The notes: generated by a model from the sequence alone, not told the origin. A DNA stretch of 64,000 bases from Spirosoma utsteinense (GCF_014282275.1 NZ_VFIA01000004.1:186001-250000), one strand, 5' to 3'. Shown: positions 8,540-17,896, counted from the first letter of the stretch. Translations and numbers: made by a program.

Positions 8540-9789
8540 GCCAGCAAGCACGATCCCCCCTCCGTAGTACTGAAGTGCGGAAAGATACAAATTTATCCAA
8601 CTTCCTTCGTCTGCCTATTGTCGAGGAAATGGAAACGGAGGAAGAGCGAAGCAGGGCTCAGCCTTCGCAATCCGCCAGGGGTAAACAGGCGGACCCGACT
8701 CTTCTACTGACGAGCCTGTTGGAACGGGAATGTGCCCTGGGTGAAGCGGCCACGAAAGAGGTTGTGTTCAGCCCCCCTCTGATTAGTCGACTTGAATCCG
8801 GGATTATTGGCCGGGGAACGATCAACATCATTCAGGGAGCGTATGGCAGTCACAAGTCCCGTCTGGCCGAAACATTGGCTGCATTGATGTTGACCACAAA
8901 CGACACGCATGATTCGCAGTTTATGGACTTCAAACGAGCTGTGATAGAGCGGTTTTGTGTGTGCTATATCGACACCGAGCGGAACCAGAGTGAAGAACTC
9001 CCCTTCGCCGTTCAGCAGATCAAACTAAAGGCTGGCTTCCTGCTGGCAGACAAGCCCGAGAGCTTTCGTTTTACCAGCATCAAACATATCGAGCGGAAAC
9101 AACGCTTCGCAGCTATAGATGCCTTCATTGGCCACGTGCGTCAGTCCACGAGCCTACACCTGTTCGCCCTTATTGACGTCGTAACTGACGCCATCGGAGA
9201 CTTTAACGACTCAGAAGAGACAATGAAGCTGTTCGATTTTCTGGGGAACCTCTGCGACCGGCATAACGCCACATTCTTACTGGTCATCCACCAAAACCCA
9301 GGGACGGACAAGGCCAGAGGCCACACCGGAACCGAAGCTGCCAACAAGGCGAGCAGCGTCTTACAGATTGGTTTTGAGAAAGACTCCAATGGCGTGGATA
9401 GTGAGCTAATCCGGCTCCGCTTTCTCAAACTGCGACGCGGGAAACGACCCGATCCGATCTATCTCCGCTATTGTGACCAGGCTAAAGGACTGGTTTTGGC
9501 CGACGCTGCACAGGTAGCCGAACACATCAACCAGCGTAAACACAAGGCGGATGTACAGGACATGGCCGACCGCCTGACCAGTCTACTATCCGAAGGGCCA
9601 GTACCCAAAGGCAGCGTGGTAGATACGCTCATGACCGAGTTTTCGTCCAGCAATAGAACTATCCGTGAACGGCTAAGAACTATGATGGAGCAAGGAATAG
9701 AAATGTATAACGAGGAAGGTAAACCTGCCCGGTTGGCGGACTGCCGTGAGGGCAAGAATGAGTATTACAAAATGGAGCCGATAGGCTAG
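8536..9789 (+). CDS. RecA-fold ATPase, RepA-like helicase family (AAA_25 type)
   Basis: A 417-residue ATPase. A disordered N-terminus of about 80 residues precedes the P-loop: INIIQGAYGSHKSRLAETL, with Walker A GAYGSHKS at 101-108. YIDTERN and LFALIDVVTDAIGD carry the Walker B-like acidic positions, and LLVIHQNPGTDKARGHTG is the sensor region typical of RepA-like replicative ATPases in plasmids and satellites. The C-terminus after about residue 335 looks like a winged-helix DNA-binding part (LLSEGPVPKGSVVDTLMTEFSSSNRTIRERL). Followed by a 24-bp hairpin and a primase-like gene, so the pair is likely the element's replication module. Confidence 0.85.
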   Translation: MSQQARSPLRSTEVRKDTNLSNFLRLPIVEEMETEEERSRAQPSQSARGKQADPTLLLTSLLERECALGEAATKEVVFSPPLISRLESGIIGRGTINIIQGAYGSHKSRLAETLAALMLTTNDTHDSQFMDFKRAVIERFCVCYIDTERNQSEELPFAVQQIKLKAGFLLADKPESFRFTSIKHIERKQRFAAIDAFIGHVRQSTSLHLFALIDVVTDAIGDFNDSEETMKLFDFLGNLCDRHNATFLLVIHQNPGTDKARGHTGTEAANKASSVLQIGFEKDSNGVDSELIRLRFLKLRRGKRPDPIYLRYCDQAKGLVLADAAQVAEHINQRKHKADVQDMADRLTSLLSEGPVPKGSVVDTLMTEFSSSNRTIRERLRTMMEQGIEMYNEEGKPARLADCREGKNEYYKMEPIG

Positions 9790-9850
9790 TTTTTGATGGT
9801 GGCAAAGGCAAACCCCCTATATGGCCTTTGCCTTTGCCACCATCAAAAAC
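9789..9850. repeat. 24-bp perfect inverted repeat between ATPase and primase genes
   Basis: Arms 9789-9812 and 9827-9850 are exact complements (core TGGTGGCAAAGGCAAA) with a 14-base loop. The left arm starts at the ATPase stop. The hairpin could terminate transcription, but it also carries two of the six TTGCCA words listed for 9800-9893. Confidence 0.85.
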
Positions 9851-9893
9851 CATAGTGGCAAAATGCGTTGCCATGTGTTTTGCCAGCTTGCCA
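9800..9893. other. Candidate replication origin with TTGCCA iterons
   Basis: Six copies of TTGCCA or its complement TGGCAA fall within 94 bases (starts near 9800, 9834, 9856, 9868, 9880, 9888) between a RepA-like ATPase gene and a primase-like gene. Short iterons plus a strong hairpin beside replication genes are what one sees at origins of satellites and plasmids. Origin function is inference. Confidence 0.4.
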
Positions 9894-9918
9894 CTAAAGA
9901 ACAAATATTCCCTGGATC

Positions 9919-11118
9919 ATGAGTACAGATTCCCTTTTAGACCAGTTAGAAACCGACTATGGAACGGCTATCCTGTCCGACTTGACGGGCCAGCACCTGA
10001 CGCGTAACGGGCAACCCATCCGGCTTTTCGATCAGACCAAGCACAGTGCCGAGGTCTTCTATCGAGCCGATAAGCAGGGGAAACCATACGTGCAGGACTT
10101 CCAGCAGGGCAAGCGCTACTATCCGGTTACGGCATATTGTCAAACCTACGGGGTGGATTATGCGACAGCACTGGTCGACCTGCGCCAACAGTATGGAATC
10201 GACAGCACACCGCGAAGGTCCATCAACCGAACGCGGCTATCAGTGACCGAGCCGCCACTGCGCCCGGTCGACTATCTGCCAGGCGAGTTGTACGCCCGTT
10301 GCCAACAGCAGTATGAACGCAACGGCCTCTACTGCTACCTGTGCGAGTTGTTCGACCAACCCACCGCTCACCACTTGTTCGTTGAGTACCGGATCGGCAC
10401 ATCCCGAAGGTGGCAATACGAAAACGCCCTATCTGCCTGTCTGCCACAGTTCGATGTGGCCGGGAATCTTCGGCAGGTCAAGGTGATTCCGTTCCACCCA
10501 CAGACCGGACGTCGGGCCAAAGCCGAAGACATTGCCCACCGATGGAACCCTCATACGCGCCAGTACGGATCGGACCCGGAAGCGAACAAAGTTTGGTTTG
10601 CGGGTAAGAGTCTTTCGCAGGAAAAAACACCAAACCTGCAACAGTGCTATTTTGGTGAGCACTTGTTATCCCAATACCCCAATAAGCGTATTGCCCTTGT
10701 CGAGGGGGAAAGTACGGCCATTGTCTTTGCTGCTATCTGGAATGACTACATCTGGTTAGCTACAGGGGGAGTAACTGGCGGGAAATGGAATGATCCCGAA
10801 CGATTCGAAGTACTTCGTGGCCGTAATGTCGTGTTGTGGCCTGACACGGGCAAGTATGACGAGTGGAACGCAAAAGCCTTCCTACTCCAGCAAATTGGCC
10901 ATAAGGTTAGAACCAGCCACTACCTTGAAGATAATGCTCCACCCGGAGTAACTAACGTAGACCTTCGAGACATGCTCACTTGGCCTCGCTACACCCCGGT
11001 AGGTGGTAAACCCATTTTTGGAGAAAAGTTGTCGGTCGAGCCAAGCACCAACTACCCGCCTGAATGGGACCCACCCGGCACTGAAGATCTCCCCATTCTC
11101 GAACCAACAAACGTGTAA
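9919..11118 (+). CDS. Toprim-domain primase-like protein (DUF6371 type)
   Basis: A 399-residue protein. The N-terminal half resembles primase/DUF6371 leaders (FYRADKQGKPYVQDFQQGKRYYPVTAYC). The Toprim part lies at about 250-330: NKRIALVEGESTAIVFAAI has the conserved Glu, WLATGGVTGGKWN follows, and NVVLWPDTGKYDEW supplies the acidic metal ligand. No Cys4 zinc finger is visible, so DNA recognition may differ from DnaG. Located just after the RepA-like ATPase and the TTGCCA cluster, it probably primes replication of the excised element. The tape-measure gene follows 21 bases after the stop. Confidence 0.8.
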   Translation: MSTDSLLDQLETDYGTAILSDLTGQHLTRNGQPIRLFDQTKHSAEVFYRADKQGKPYVQDFQQGKRYYPVTAYCQTYGVDYATALVDLRQQYGIDSTPRRSINRTRLSVTEPPLRPVDYLPGELYARCQQQYERNGLYCYLCELFDQPTAHHLFVEYRIGTSRRWQYENALSACLPQFDVAGNLRQVKVIPFHPQTGRRAKAEDIAHRWNPHTRQYGSDPEANKVWFAGKSLSQEKTPNLQQCYFGEHLLSQYPNKRIALVEGESTAIVFAAIWNDYIWLATGGVTGGKWNDPERFEVLRGRNVVLWPDTGKYDEWNAKAFLLQQIGHKVRTSHYLEDNAPPGVTNVDLRDMLTWPRYTPVGGKPIFGEKLSVEPSTNYPPEWDPPGTEDLPILEPTNV

Positions 11119-11139
11119 CCCATTTAAAACCCCAAGAAC

Positions 11140-14100
11140 ATGTCAACGCGCACCGAGAGTATCCGTTACCAGTTCGACGCGATTAGCAACCTGCCCACGG
11201 TTTCGGGTCAGCTCGCCCAGATCATCGCCCTGAGTAACCAGATGGCCGCTGCCGTTCAGCAGCAAACCAACCAGATCATTGCGGCCACCAACCAGCAGAT
11301 TGCGGGTTTCAACTCAGTGACCAATGCCCAGCGGGCCACCACAGCCGCTGTTCAGCAGGGCGCTACGGCACAGACGGCCGCGATCCGCTCCGTGGGTGGG
11401 GGTGTTGACAGTATCACCAGCCAGCTCCGCGACTTCCGCACCATCGTCAGCGCCTCCTTCTCGCTGTATGAGATACTGGAGTTCGGCAAAGGCGTCATTG
11501 ATGCCAAGAGTAAGATCGACATTTTCAAGACGGGCCTGACCCAGATGATCGGGGATAAACGGGAGGTAAACGCCCTGTATACCGACATCATCAAACTAGC
11601 GAAGGAGACACCCTTTGAGGTGGAGAACCTGTTCCAGACGACCTTCATGCTCAAAGGCATGGGTGTGGCTACCCAGGAGCTGATACCGACGCTCCAGGCG
11701 CTGGGCAACATGTCGGCCATCGCGGGCCAGGAGAAGCTGCCGCTGCTGGCGAAGGCGTACACCGACGTAATGAACAAGGGCAAGCTGATGAAGCAGGAGA
11801 TCAACCAGTTTGCCGAAAATGGTATTCCCATTTACGACCTGTTGGCCGAATCCATGAACAAGCCTCGTGCCGCTATCATCAAAATGGCCGAGGCGCACAC
11901 CATCAGCTTCGACCAGGTTAAAAAGGCGGTCATGGATGCCTCCCAGGAAGGTGGCCGGTATTACAACCTCATGACGCTTCAGGCCCAGACGCTGGGCGGT
12001 CAGGTGAGTAACATGGCCGACCGTTTCTTCCTGGCGAAAGCCCGGATCGGTGACTTCTACGAAAATGGCCTTAAAGCGACCATCAGCGGGTTAGCCCGGT
12101 TTATCGACTCTGTGGCGGGCAGTAACGAAGCCATCGAACGCACTGTGAGCTGGTTCAAAGCCGCGACGGCCGCAGTGGTCACCTGGCGGCTGGCTACGGT
12201 GGCCCAGGGCACGGCTACGGCTGCTACGACAGCCCTCACCGTGGCGAGTAATGTCGTTTACGGTGCCTACCTTTTGGCCGTTCAGCGGGTTACCCAGCAG
12301 CACACCGTTTTTACAGCGTCCCAACTGGCCGCTACGGTGGCCGCTCGTGGGCTGTGGGCTGCGCTGGCCGCTAACCCGATTGGTATTGTCGTTACGCTCG
12401 TGGGTGCCGCCTACACGGCCTGGCAGGCGTACAATGCGGTAACGGCGGAGACAACCCAGGCCATCGGGGATCAGGAAATCGCCATCAGGAAAGAGCAGAG
12501 CGAGCTTCAGGCGCTGGTCGCCAACGTGTACGCCGCTGAGGTGGGCACCCTCAAGCGGACCCAGGCAATGGAAGTCTTGATTGCCAAGTTTCCCGAAATG
12601 TTTGCCGGGCTGGATGCCGAGAAAACCTCCAACGCCGAACTCGGCTACATTCTGGGTGGCGTCAACGAAACGTACAAAAAACGGATCGACCTCGCCCGCG
12701 AAGCCTACAAAGTGGAAGAGCTGGGCACCAAACGCACCGAACTCTTCAAGCGTGAGTCCGAGTTACTGGCGGGCCTGAGTAAAGAGTATCAGGAGATCGC
12801 TCAGGGTAGTGCTGCCAAGCTGTATGACGCCATGCAGAAGGACATCAACCTTCGGGTGCTCGCCAACCAGAAGGGTACGGGTGAGATCAGTCAGATATGG
12901 AAAGGAAGTCTGGAAACCCAGCTCCGGGACATAAAGGTCGGCTTAGTGAATGTCGAGGGTGCCTACGGTGAGTCGAGTTTGAAGGTTAGCCGGATCAAGG
13001 AAGAAGAAAAGGCGCAGGCGCTCAAGGATGAGCGGGTACGTCACGCGCTGGTCATGGATCAGCTCAAAGCAGCCAACCAGAGCACGGCCGCTGAGGTGGC
13101 TCTCAACAAGAAAAACGTTGCCAGGATCACGGGGGATGCCCAGGCTACGGAGATCAAAGCCCTGGAAGATCACACCGCGAAGGTCAAGCAAATAACGTTA
13201 CTGTCAGCCGCTCAGATAAAAGCGCTGCTGACGGCCGGGGCAACTAACAACTACAAAGAAGAAATTGAAGCGGTAGAGGCCAGAGTAAAGGCCGAGATCG
13301 AAGCCGTCAACCGCGTGACCGTCAGCCGGAAGATTTCGGAAGATCAGCGCGTCGCACTCGTTCTGGAGGCTCAGACCAAAATTCTGGCGATCCACGAAAA
13401 GGGTGAAGCCGACAAAGCCGCCATTGAAGCCCGCTACCGGGTGGTGTTTGGCGATGCCATCCAGTACGAGATCGACAAGATGCAGTCGAAGGGAGCAATG
13501 GAGATCAAACAGTGGAAGGAGCTGGAAACCGTCTACCAGGAGGGGAGCACCAAATACACCAACATCGTCCGCCAGAAGCTCAAGGACACCAAAGAGACCG
13601 AGAAGGCCATCCAGGATGCCCACAAAGAAACGGCCGATCTGGAAAAGGAAACTGCTCAGATTCAGATTGCCTCGAAAAAGCAGTTGTTTGGCTTGACGAT
13701 GGACTTTCTTTCCCAGGAGTCGGGCCTGGTCGGTCAGCTCGGAAAAGCCATCAAATCCGTTTACATGGACTGGGATGCGCTGTCGGGTCTCGCCAAGCAG
13801 GGGGCGGAAGACCGGCTATCCCAGGCCCAGTTGAGCTTACAGTTCATCAAGGCCCAGTACTCGGATGCCGGACTGGAAGGTGAGAAGCGTATTGCCGAGG
13901 CCAGCACCAAAGTGGCCGGTGCCCAGAAAGATGTGGCCGCAGCCACGGCGGCATCGTCGGCCGCAACGCTGGGCATGATAAGCATGGTGTTCCAGCTCGC
14001 CCAGGCCGCTGATGCCGCACTCACGGAGATGTACCGGGCCTCTTACCAGGCCATCGCTGACGCACTGGCGGTAACTCGGGAAGCCTACCGTTTCTACTTC

Positions 14101-15777
14101 GAGACAATTTCCGAGATGAACAAAACGGCGCTCGAAGCCGACCTACAGCTTTACGAGGGCAACTTTGCGCGTCGGGAAGAGCTGCTGATTGCCTACTACG
14201 ACAAGGAAAAGCAGTTTGCTGTCGGTCAGGACCGGATAGACGCGACGCTGGCGTATAACCAGCAGGTTGCCCAGGTGCAGGCCGATGCGGGCAGTAAGGT
14301 TAAAGAGCACATAGAGGGTATGCTTGCGGCTCGCCGGGATTACGACATCGCCATCCAGCAGTCGCTTATCAACGCGGCGAATCTGGACATTGAGGAAGCT
14401 CAACGGGTATTGGATAACCGACTGGCTAAGATTGACGCCGAGCTGAAAGCCTTTACTGCGGCCAAAGACGCTGAGATTGCGAAGGTCAACGAGGTGCTAT
14501 CGGCGGAGAAAGCCGCTACCGACATATTCTACTCCGATAAGCAGCTACGCCTTCAGGAAGACAGTGACTACCGCTCCCGGCTGTTGTCTGAGGGTGAAGC
14601 TCGGGAAGTAGCGGCCCTGGAAGCGGCTAAACAGCGTGAGCTACAGCGAGCGGCTGAGTCGGGCGCTACGGCTGCTGAGGTAGAGCAGATCACCTCGTCG
14701 TTCAACAAACTTATTGCCGATAAACACGCCGAGTACCAGACGGCCATGAGTGATAAGGCGAAGGCCACCAGCCTTGCCAGTCAGGAGGCCAAAGCTCAGG
14801 AGAAAGATGCAGTCAACGCCCTGGAAGCCGATTCGAAGGATAAGATTACGGCCATTCAGGATCAGATAACGGAGAAAGAACGGCAATCGGCTCAGGAGAA
14901 GAAGAAAGCCAACTTCGACTATAAAGTGGCTGTCATCAATTCGAGGAATGAAATTTTCGAGGCGACGAAGAGAATTCAAATCGCTGAACTTCAGGCAGAG
15001 ATAGCAATTCTGAGAAGCAAACGCAACTTCTTAAACGCTGGCAAGATTAACGCTTCCATTGCCGACATAGAAGGGGCTATAAGTACGATTGCCGCAACAA
15101 GCCTGGGTAACCAGATCAACATGGCGGAATACCTGGACGCCAACGACCTGAACACGTCGGGTAACCCGAAAGTACCCATAACGCTGAATGGTCGTGGTGA
15201 ACTGAACTTCCCTGTTTTCGACAAGAACAAAAACCCTATCCAGATCACCTACGTCAACTCCACTGCCGTCCACACTGTCTACGACGCTGACGGCAATGAG
15301 GTGCCTATCATGCAGGCCAGCGGCTTTGTTCCGGCCACGGGTGAGCGCTTCTTTCGCGGTACAGAGTTCGTGGCGGGCCTCGGCCAGCCGGACGGCATCG
15401 ACACCGTGCCCGCTATGCTGACCAAAGGGGAAAGGGTGTTGACGGCCGAGCAGAACCGCAGGCTTATGGGACTCTCCAACGATAACTTAGTCCGCCAGAT
15501 CGAAGCCTTCGCCTCACTGTCGGCCAGCCTGCCGAGGCCGGGCCTCATCGGGGGTGACACGCTGGCAATGCTATCAAGAAACGGTTCACCTGATCTAAGT
15601 ATCTTTAAGCAAGACCTATCCAGTTTACTCGAAGCTCAAGAGAGACTTATGGATCGAATAGACGAGAAGATGGAACGTGACCAGGTACACGTTACCATTG
15701 ACGAGAACGGATTCAGAAAACAAGTGCGTAGCCAGGGTAACGTGGCCACGTATTATCAAAACCTTTTCAGCCGGTAA
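11140..15777 (+). CDS. Phage tail tape-measure protein
   Basis: A 1545-residue protein, by far the largest gene of the island. Residues 1-110 are Gln/Ala-rich helix. The tape-measure domain lies at about 120-320, with IDIFKTGLTQMIGD, ETPFEVENLFQTTFMLKGMG, GKLMKQEINQFAENGIPIYD and MTLQAQTLGGQVSNMADRFF. Hydrophobic segments follow at about 340-440 (LWAALAANPIGIVVTLVGAA). Residues 450-1310 are mostly long coiled coil. The C-terminus has the GERFFRGTEFVAG and DTVPAMLTKGERVLTAEQ motifs common at the end of such proteins. In phages this protein sets tail length and aids DNA passage. No chaperone, tube, baseplate or head genes accompany it here. GC is higher than in the neighbouring 6297 gene, so it was probably acquired separately. 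Confidence 0.93.
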   Translation: MSTRTESIRYQFDAISNLPTVSGQLAQIIALSNQMAAAVQQQTNQIIAATNQQIAGFNSVTNAQRATTAAVQQGATAQTAAIRSVGGGVDSITSQLRDFRTIVSASFSLYEILEFGKGVIDAKSKIDIFKTGLTQMIGDKREVNALYTDIIKLAKETPFEVENLFQTTFMLKGMGVATQELIPTLQALGNMSAIAGQEKLPLLAKAYTDVMNKGKLMKQEINQFAENGIPIYDLLAESMNKPRAAIIKMAEAHTISFDQVKKAVMDASQEGGRYYNLMTLQAQTLGGQVSNMADRFFLAKARIGDFYENGLKATISGLARFIDSVAGSNEAIERTVSWFKAATAAVVTWRLATVAQGTATAATTALTVASNVVYGAYLLAVQRVTQQHTVFTASQLAATVAARGLWAALAANPIGIVVTLVGAAYTAWQAYNAVTAETTQAIGDQEIAIRKEQSELQALVANVYAAEVGTLKRTQAMEVLIAKFPEMFAGLDAEKTSNAELGYILGGVNETYKKRIDLAREAYKVEELGTKRTELFKRESELLAGLSKEYQEIAQGSAAKLYDAMQKDINLRVLANQKGTGEISQIWKGSLETQLRDIKVGLVNVEGAYGESSLKVSRIKEEEKAQALKDERVRHALVMDQLKAANQSTAAEVALNKKNVARITGDAQATEIKALEDHTAKVKQITLLSAAQIKALLTAGATNNYKEEIEAVEARVKAEIEAVNRVTVSRKISEDQRVALVLEAQTKILAIHEKGEADKAAIEARYRVVFGDAIQYEIDKMQSKGAMEIKQWKELETVYQEGSTKYTNIVRQKLKDTKETEKAIQDAHKETADLEKETAQIQIASKKQLFGLTMDFLSQESGLVGQLGKAIKSVYMDWDALSGLAKQGAEDRLSQAQLSLQFIKAQYSDAGLEGEKRIAEASTKVAGAQKDVAAATAASSAATLGMISMVFQLAQAADAALTEMYRASYQAIADALAVTREAYRFYFETISEMNKTALEADLQLYEGNFARREELLIAYYDKEKQFAVGQDRIDATLAYNQQVAQVQADAGSKVKEHIEGMLAARRDYDIAIQQSLINAANLDIEEAQRVLDNRLAKIDAELKAFTAAKDAEIAKVNEVLSAEKAATDIFYSDKQLRLQEDSDYRSRLLSEGEAREVAALEAAKQRELQRAAESGATAAEVEQITSSFNKLIADKHAEYQTAMSDKAKATSLASQEAKAQEKDAVNALEADSKDKITAIQDQITEKERQSAQEKKKANFDYKVAVINSRNEIFEATKRIQIAELQAEIAILRSKRNFLNAGKINASIADIEGAISTIAATSLGNQINMAEYLDANDLNTSGNPKVPITLNGRGELNFPVFDKNKNPIQITYVNSTAVHTVYDADGNEVPIMQASGFVPATGERFFRGTEFVAGLGQPDGIDTVPAMLTKGERVLTAEQNRRLMGLSNDNLVRQIEAFASLSASLPRPGLIGGDTLAMLSRNGSPDLSIFKQDLSSLLEAQERLMDRIDEKMERDQVHVTIDENGFRKQVRSQGNVATYYQNLFSR

Positions 15778-15802
15778 GCTAAAAGGCATCGAACGATCAG
15801 AC

Positions 15803-15846
15803 CATTAGCCCGGCTTATCCAGTGTGATAGGCCGGGCTAATGGTTT
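15803..15846. terminator. Hairpin after the tape-measure gene
   Basis: Arms with ACCATTAGCCCGGC and GCCGGGCTAATGGT enclose a short loop 26 bases after the stop codon. No clear T-run follows, so it may be a weak terminator or an mRNA-stabilising hairpin. Confidence 0.6.
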
Positions 15847-16594
15847 CATTCGAATGACCCCGTATAACTGAGCAGCAACAGTCGACCGTGAGTGATGTGC
15901 CTTTTTGGAACTGTCCAGGGTGAGTAAGGGAAGTATTCCCCATATACATCTGCCATCTCACTCTCATCTGACATAAGAGAAAATCCCTTTTTGTATTTTT
16001 TGTGGTCAGAGGACTAGGAGGGGCCAGGCTCGTTCCTCAAAAGGGGGTGTAGGGGGGGGGTGTTTTGCCACAGGAGCTACGATCTTCCATCAGGTGACTC
16101 TATGTACGTTTAATAGACTGCACCCGTCACAGAGCAAGTATTATAACAGAACATAATAGGCTATTTATAGCAGTAACGGCAATATTACCATATAATGTAC
16201 TGTGAAGGCATGCCACAACATACGTAGCATAGCGTATACAGCAGCGTAATAGGCGTAGAGCTAAGACTATATAAGCTATAGCATAGGCTACACTACCAGG
16301 CTACCAGCATACACTACTGACGTACTGTGCTATGCACTACCCACATATACCATGTGCACACAGCATAAGGTACAGCACTACACAGAAGGCACCGTTTGTG
16401 CAGAGTAGGTAGCTGCTGCTATACATATGGTGAGTAGGTAGCCTGATACCATGCAGTGACAAAGCAGTGTACACCTCTACCCACTTACTTCTACCTACAT
16501 AGCCGGGAGTAAGCGGTATCCCTCGGTGTAGGGGCATACATAGGGCAAGTTAATATTGATAATACGTTTGTTTGTAAGCGTAAAAGCAGTATGT
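15847..16594. other. Long non-coding segment with unusual word composition
   Basis: I see no credible gene here. 15850-16080 contains G-rich runs near 16041-16065. From about 16080 to 16550 the sequence is built largely from short words such as TAGC, GTAG, CATA, CTAC and GCA on both strands, unlike the coding DNA around it. GAGTAGGTAGC occurs twice (16403 and 16432, 29 bases apart) with CTACCCA and CTACCTAC as related inverse words. It could be a packaging, transfer or replication site, or decayed sequence. Confidence 0.4.
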
Positions 16595-16619
16595 TTGACC
16601 AATACTTTTAAAGCATTAC
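16595..16619 (+). promoter_or_regulatory. Candidate operator upstream of the XRE regulator
   Basis: A 25-base stretch starting TTGACCAAT and ending AGCATTAC lies directly before the ATG at 16621. It matches 22 of 25 positions with 16842-16866 after the same gene, so it is likely bound by the regulator between them. Confidence 0.6.
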
Positions 16620-16620
16620 T

Positions 16621-16845
16621 ATGGAAAGCACAGAGATTAAAGAACTGCGCCTATTATTAGGCATAAGCCAAAGGGCATTTGGCGAATTGTTAGGCTATAC
16701 AGAACCACAAACGAGGGTTTCTAACATAGAAACTGGTAAGCAAACTCCTTCTAACCAGACTGTTGCGGCATGTAAACTATTGAAGGAGAACATAGAGCTA
16801 AGAAATACTATTAAAGAATTAAAAGAAATATTAAATAAAGCTTGA
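16621..16845 (+). CDS. XRE-family helix-turn-helix regulator
   Basis: A 74-residue protein consisting of one XRE/Cro-type HTH: IKELRLLLGISQRAFGELLG, then YTEPQTRVSNIETGKQTPSN, and a short C-terminal helix (LKEILNKA). Size and fold match small phage or satellite repressors and antitoxins. The same 25-base dyad-like motif lies immediately before and after the gene, which points to autoregulation and control of the following transcript. No toxin gene is adjacent. In the island context it may be the master repressor that keeps the element silent. Confidence 0.85.
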   Translation: MESTEIKELRLLLGISQRAFGELLGYTEPQTRVSNIETGKQTPSNQTVAACKLLKENIELRNTIKELKEILNKA

Positions 16846-16871
16846 CTAATGCTTTTATAGCATTACCTTTG
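16842..16871 (+). promoter_or_regulatory. Promoter with overlapping XRE operator
   Basis: TTG at 16842-16844 (-33) and TACCTTTG at 16864-16871 (-7, TAnnTTTG) are 19 bases apart, the normal Bacteroidota spacing. The spacer is the second copy of the motif found before the XRE gene, including the dyad TAATGCT / AGCATTA. Binding there would block the promoter. Likely target is the gene at 17020. Confidence 0.6.
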
Positions 16872-16951
16872 AATAGTCAATAAGGAACAGAAAAAGCGAC
16901 ATAGTACCGATAAGGTTGCCCGCTGGACTGTACGGACCGAATGACAATAAA

Positions 16952-16990
16952 AAAAGCCCTTTGCTGGGCCTCGTAAACGCAGCAAAGGGC
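16952..16990 (-). terminator. Hairpin with T-run on the minus strand
   Basis: GCCCTTTGCT and AGCAAAGGGC form a 10-bp stem. Read on the minus strand the stem is followed by a long T-run, which suits a terminator for transcription coming from the right. On the plus strand it sits in the leader of the 17020 gene and could attenuate it. Confidence 0.5.
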
Positions 16991-17019
16991 AATGTGTCAC
17001 ACTCTAACTATCTATTACA

Positions 17020-17367
17020 ATGAACACGATGCAATCTTACTCAAAATTCACGAACAACGCAATCGCTTCGACATCAGTTGCCCCTTCACGCTCGATTAGC
17101 ACCACTCCGGAGTCGGTAGCCCGTCTATGCTTCGAAGAATATTATGACAGTTTCCCCGCCTTTGGTAATGTTGGATCAAAGCAATTCGAAACCTGGTACA
17201 AAGGTTTCCGTCTGGAACTCGATCAAGAATTCTCGTTACGTGGCTACGAGGAGTGGCAGGCTATATACGTTATACGCTCACTATCATTCACGGTATTCTG
17301 CTGTGACACTTTAGGTATAGATCGGCCAGTAGTTAACTGCGCTCGGTCAACTGTAGCTACAGCATAG
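17020..17367 (+). CDS. Hypothetical small island protein
   Basis: A 115-residue protein I do not recognise. The first 35 residues are Ser/Thr-rich and probably disordered. The rest (FEEYYDSFPAFGNVGSKQFETW, then YKGFRLELDQEFSLRGYEEW) is likely helical. No signal peptide. It lies downstream of the XRE-controlled promoter at 16842-16871 and an intervening hairpin, so it may be the gene the repressor holds off. Confidence 0.6.
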   Translation: MNTMQSYSKFTNNAIASTSVAPSRSISTTPESVARLCFEEYYDSFPAFGNVGSKQFETWYKGFRLELDQEFSLRGYEEWQAIYVIRSLSFTVFCCDTLGIDRPVVNCARSTVATA

Positions 17368-17509
17368 TCAGGTCAACCAGCAATTATACGATGATCTGGA
17401 AAAGTTTAGTTTACTGAGTTTCTCTAAGGAAAACCAGTAAACTAAACTCTCACTAACCTTCAATATTACCAGCCTGGCTTGTCGCATGCGATAGGTTGGG
17501 CTGGTCCAT

Positions 17510-17896
17510 TTATAGGTTACCTCGCATCTTACCAGGTTGTTTGGTCATGTTGATATCTTTCTTAGCGATAACATCGGCTAATCTTGCTTTGATCACTTCC
17601 TTACTTACAGTTTTACTGTCCAGATACTCGCGGCATGACTTGTAACTGTATAAGGAGCCGGACGTTATAATCTCACCTGACTTTTTCAGCTCCCATATTT
17701 TGGTACTACTTATATCAAGGAGGATCATCGTCTGACTCCTGGTTAGCCAAACAAACTGTAATGCTTCTACTAACTCAACGCGACTCCGGAGGTCCTGCAG
17801 CTCAGAAAAAATCCTATCCACAAGCTCGTGTGACGCAGCGTAGATAGAAGTTATAAATTCACTCTCATTCGTAACGACTGGTTTAATAGGTTTCAT
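17510..17896 (-). CDS. Hypothetical protein with an HTH-like segment
   Basis: A 128-residue protein on the minus strand, opposite to the other island genes. ASHELVDRIFSELQDLRSRV looks like a coiled-coil helix, and LTRSQTMILLDISSTKIWELKKSGEI resembles the HTH of Bacteroidota excisionase-like proteins (compare the 7481 gene), although the recognition part is weak. KTVSKEVIKARLADVIAKKD follows. It may be a second regulator or directionality factor placed near the right att site. Family assignment is tentative. Confidence 0.6.
   Translation of the reverse strand: MKPIKPVVTNESEFITSIYAASHELVDRIFSELQDLRSRVELVEALQFVWLTRSQTMILLDISSTKIWELKKSGEIITSGSLYSYKSCREYLDSKTVSKEVIKARLADVIAKKDINMTKQPGKMRGNL

Noticed and set aside
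16337-16537. 66-codon minus-strand open frame in the odd non-coding block of the island
   Set aside because: No ribosome-binding context, composition follows the repeated words of the region, and no protein-like pattern is seen.
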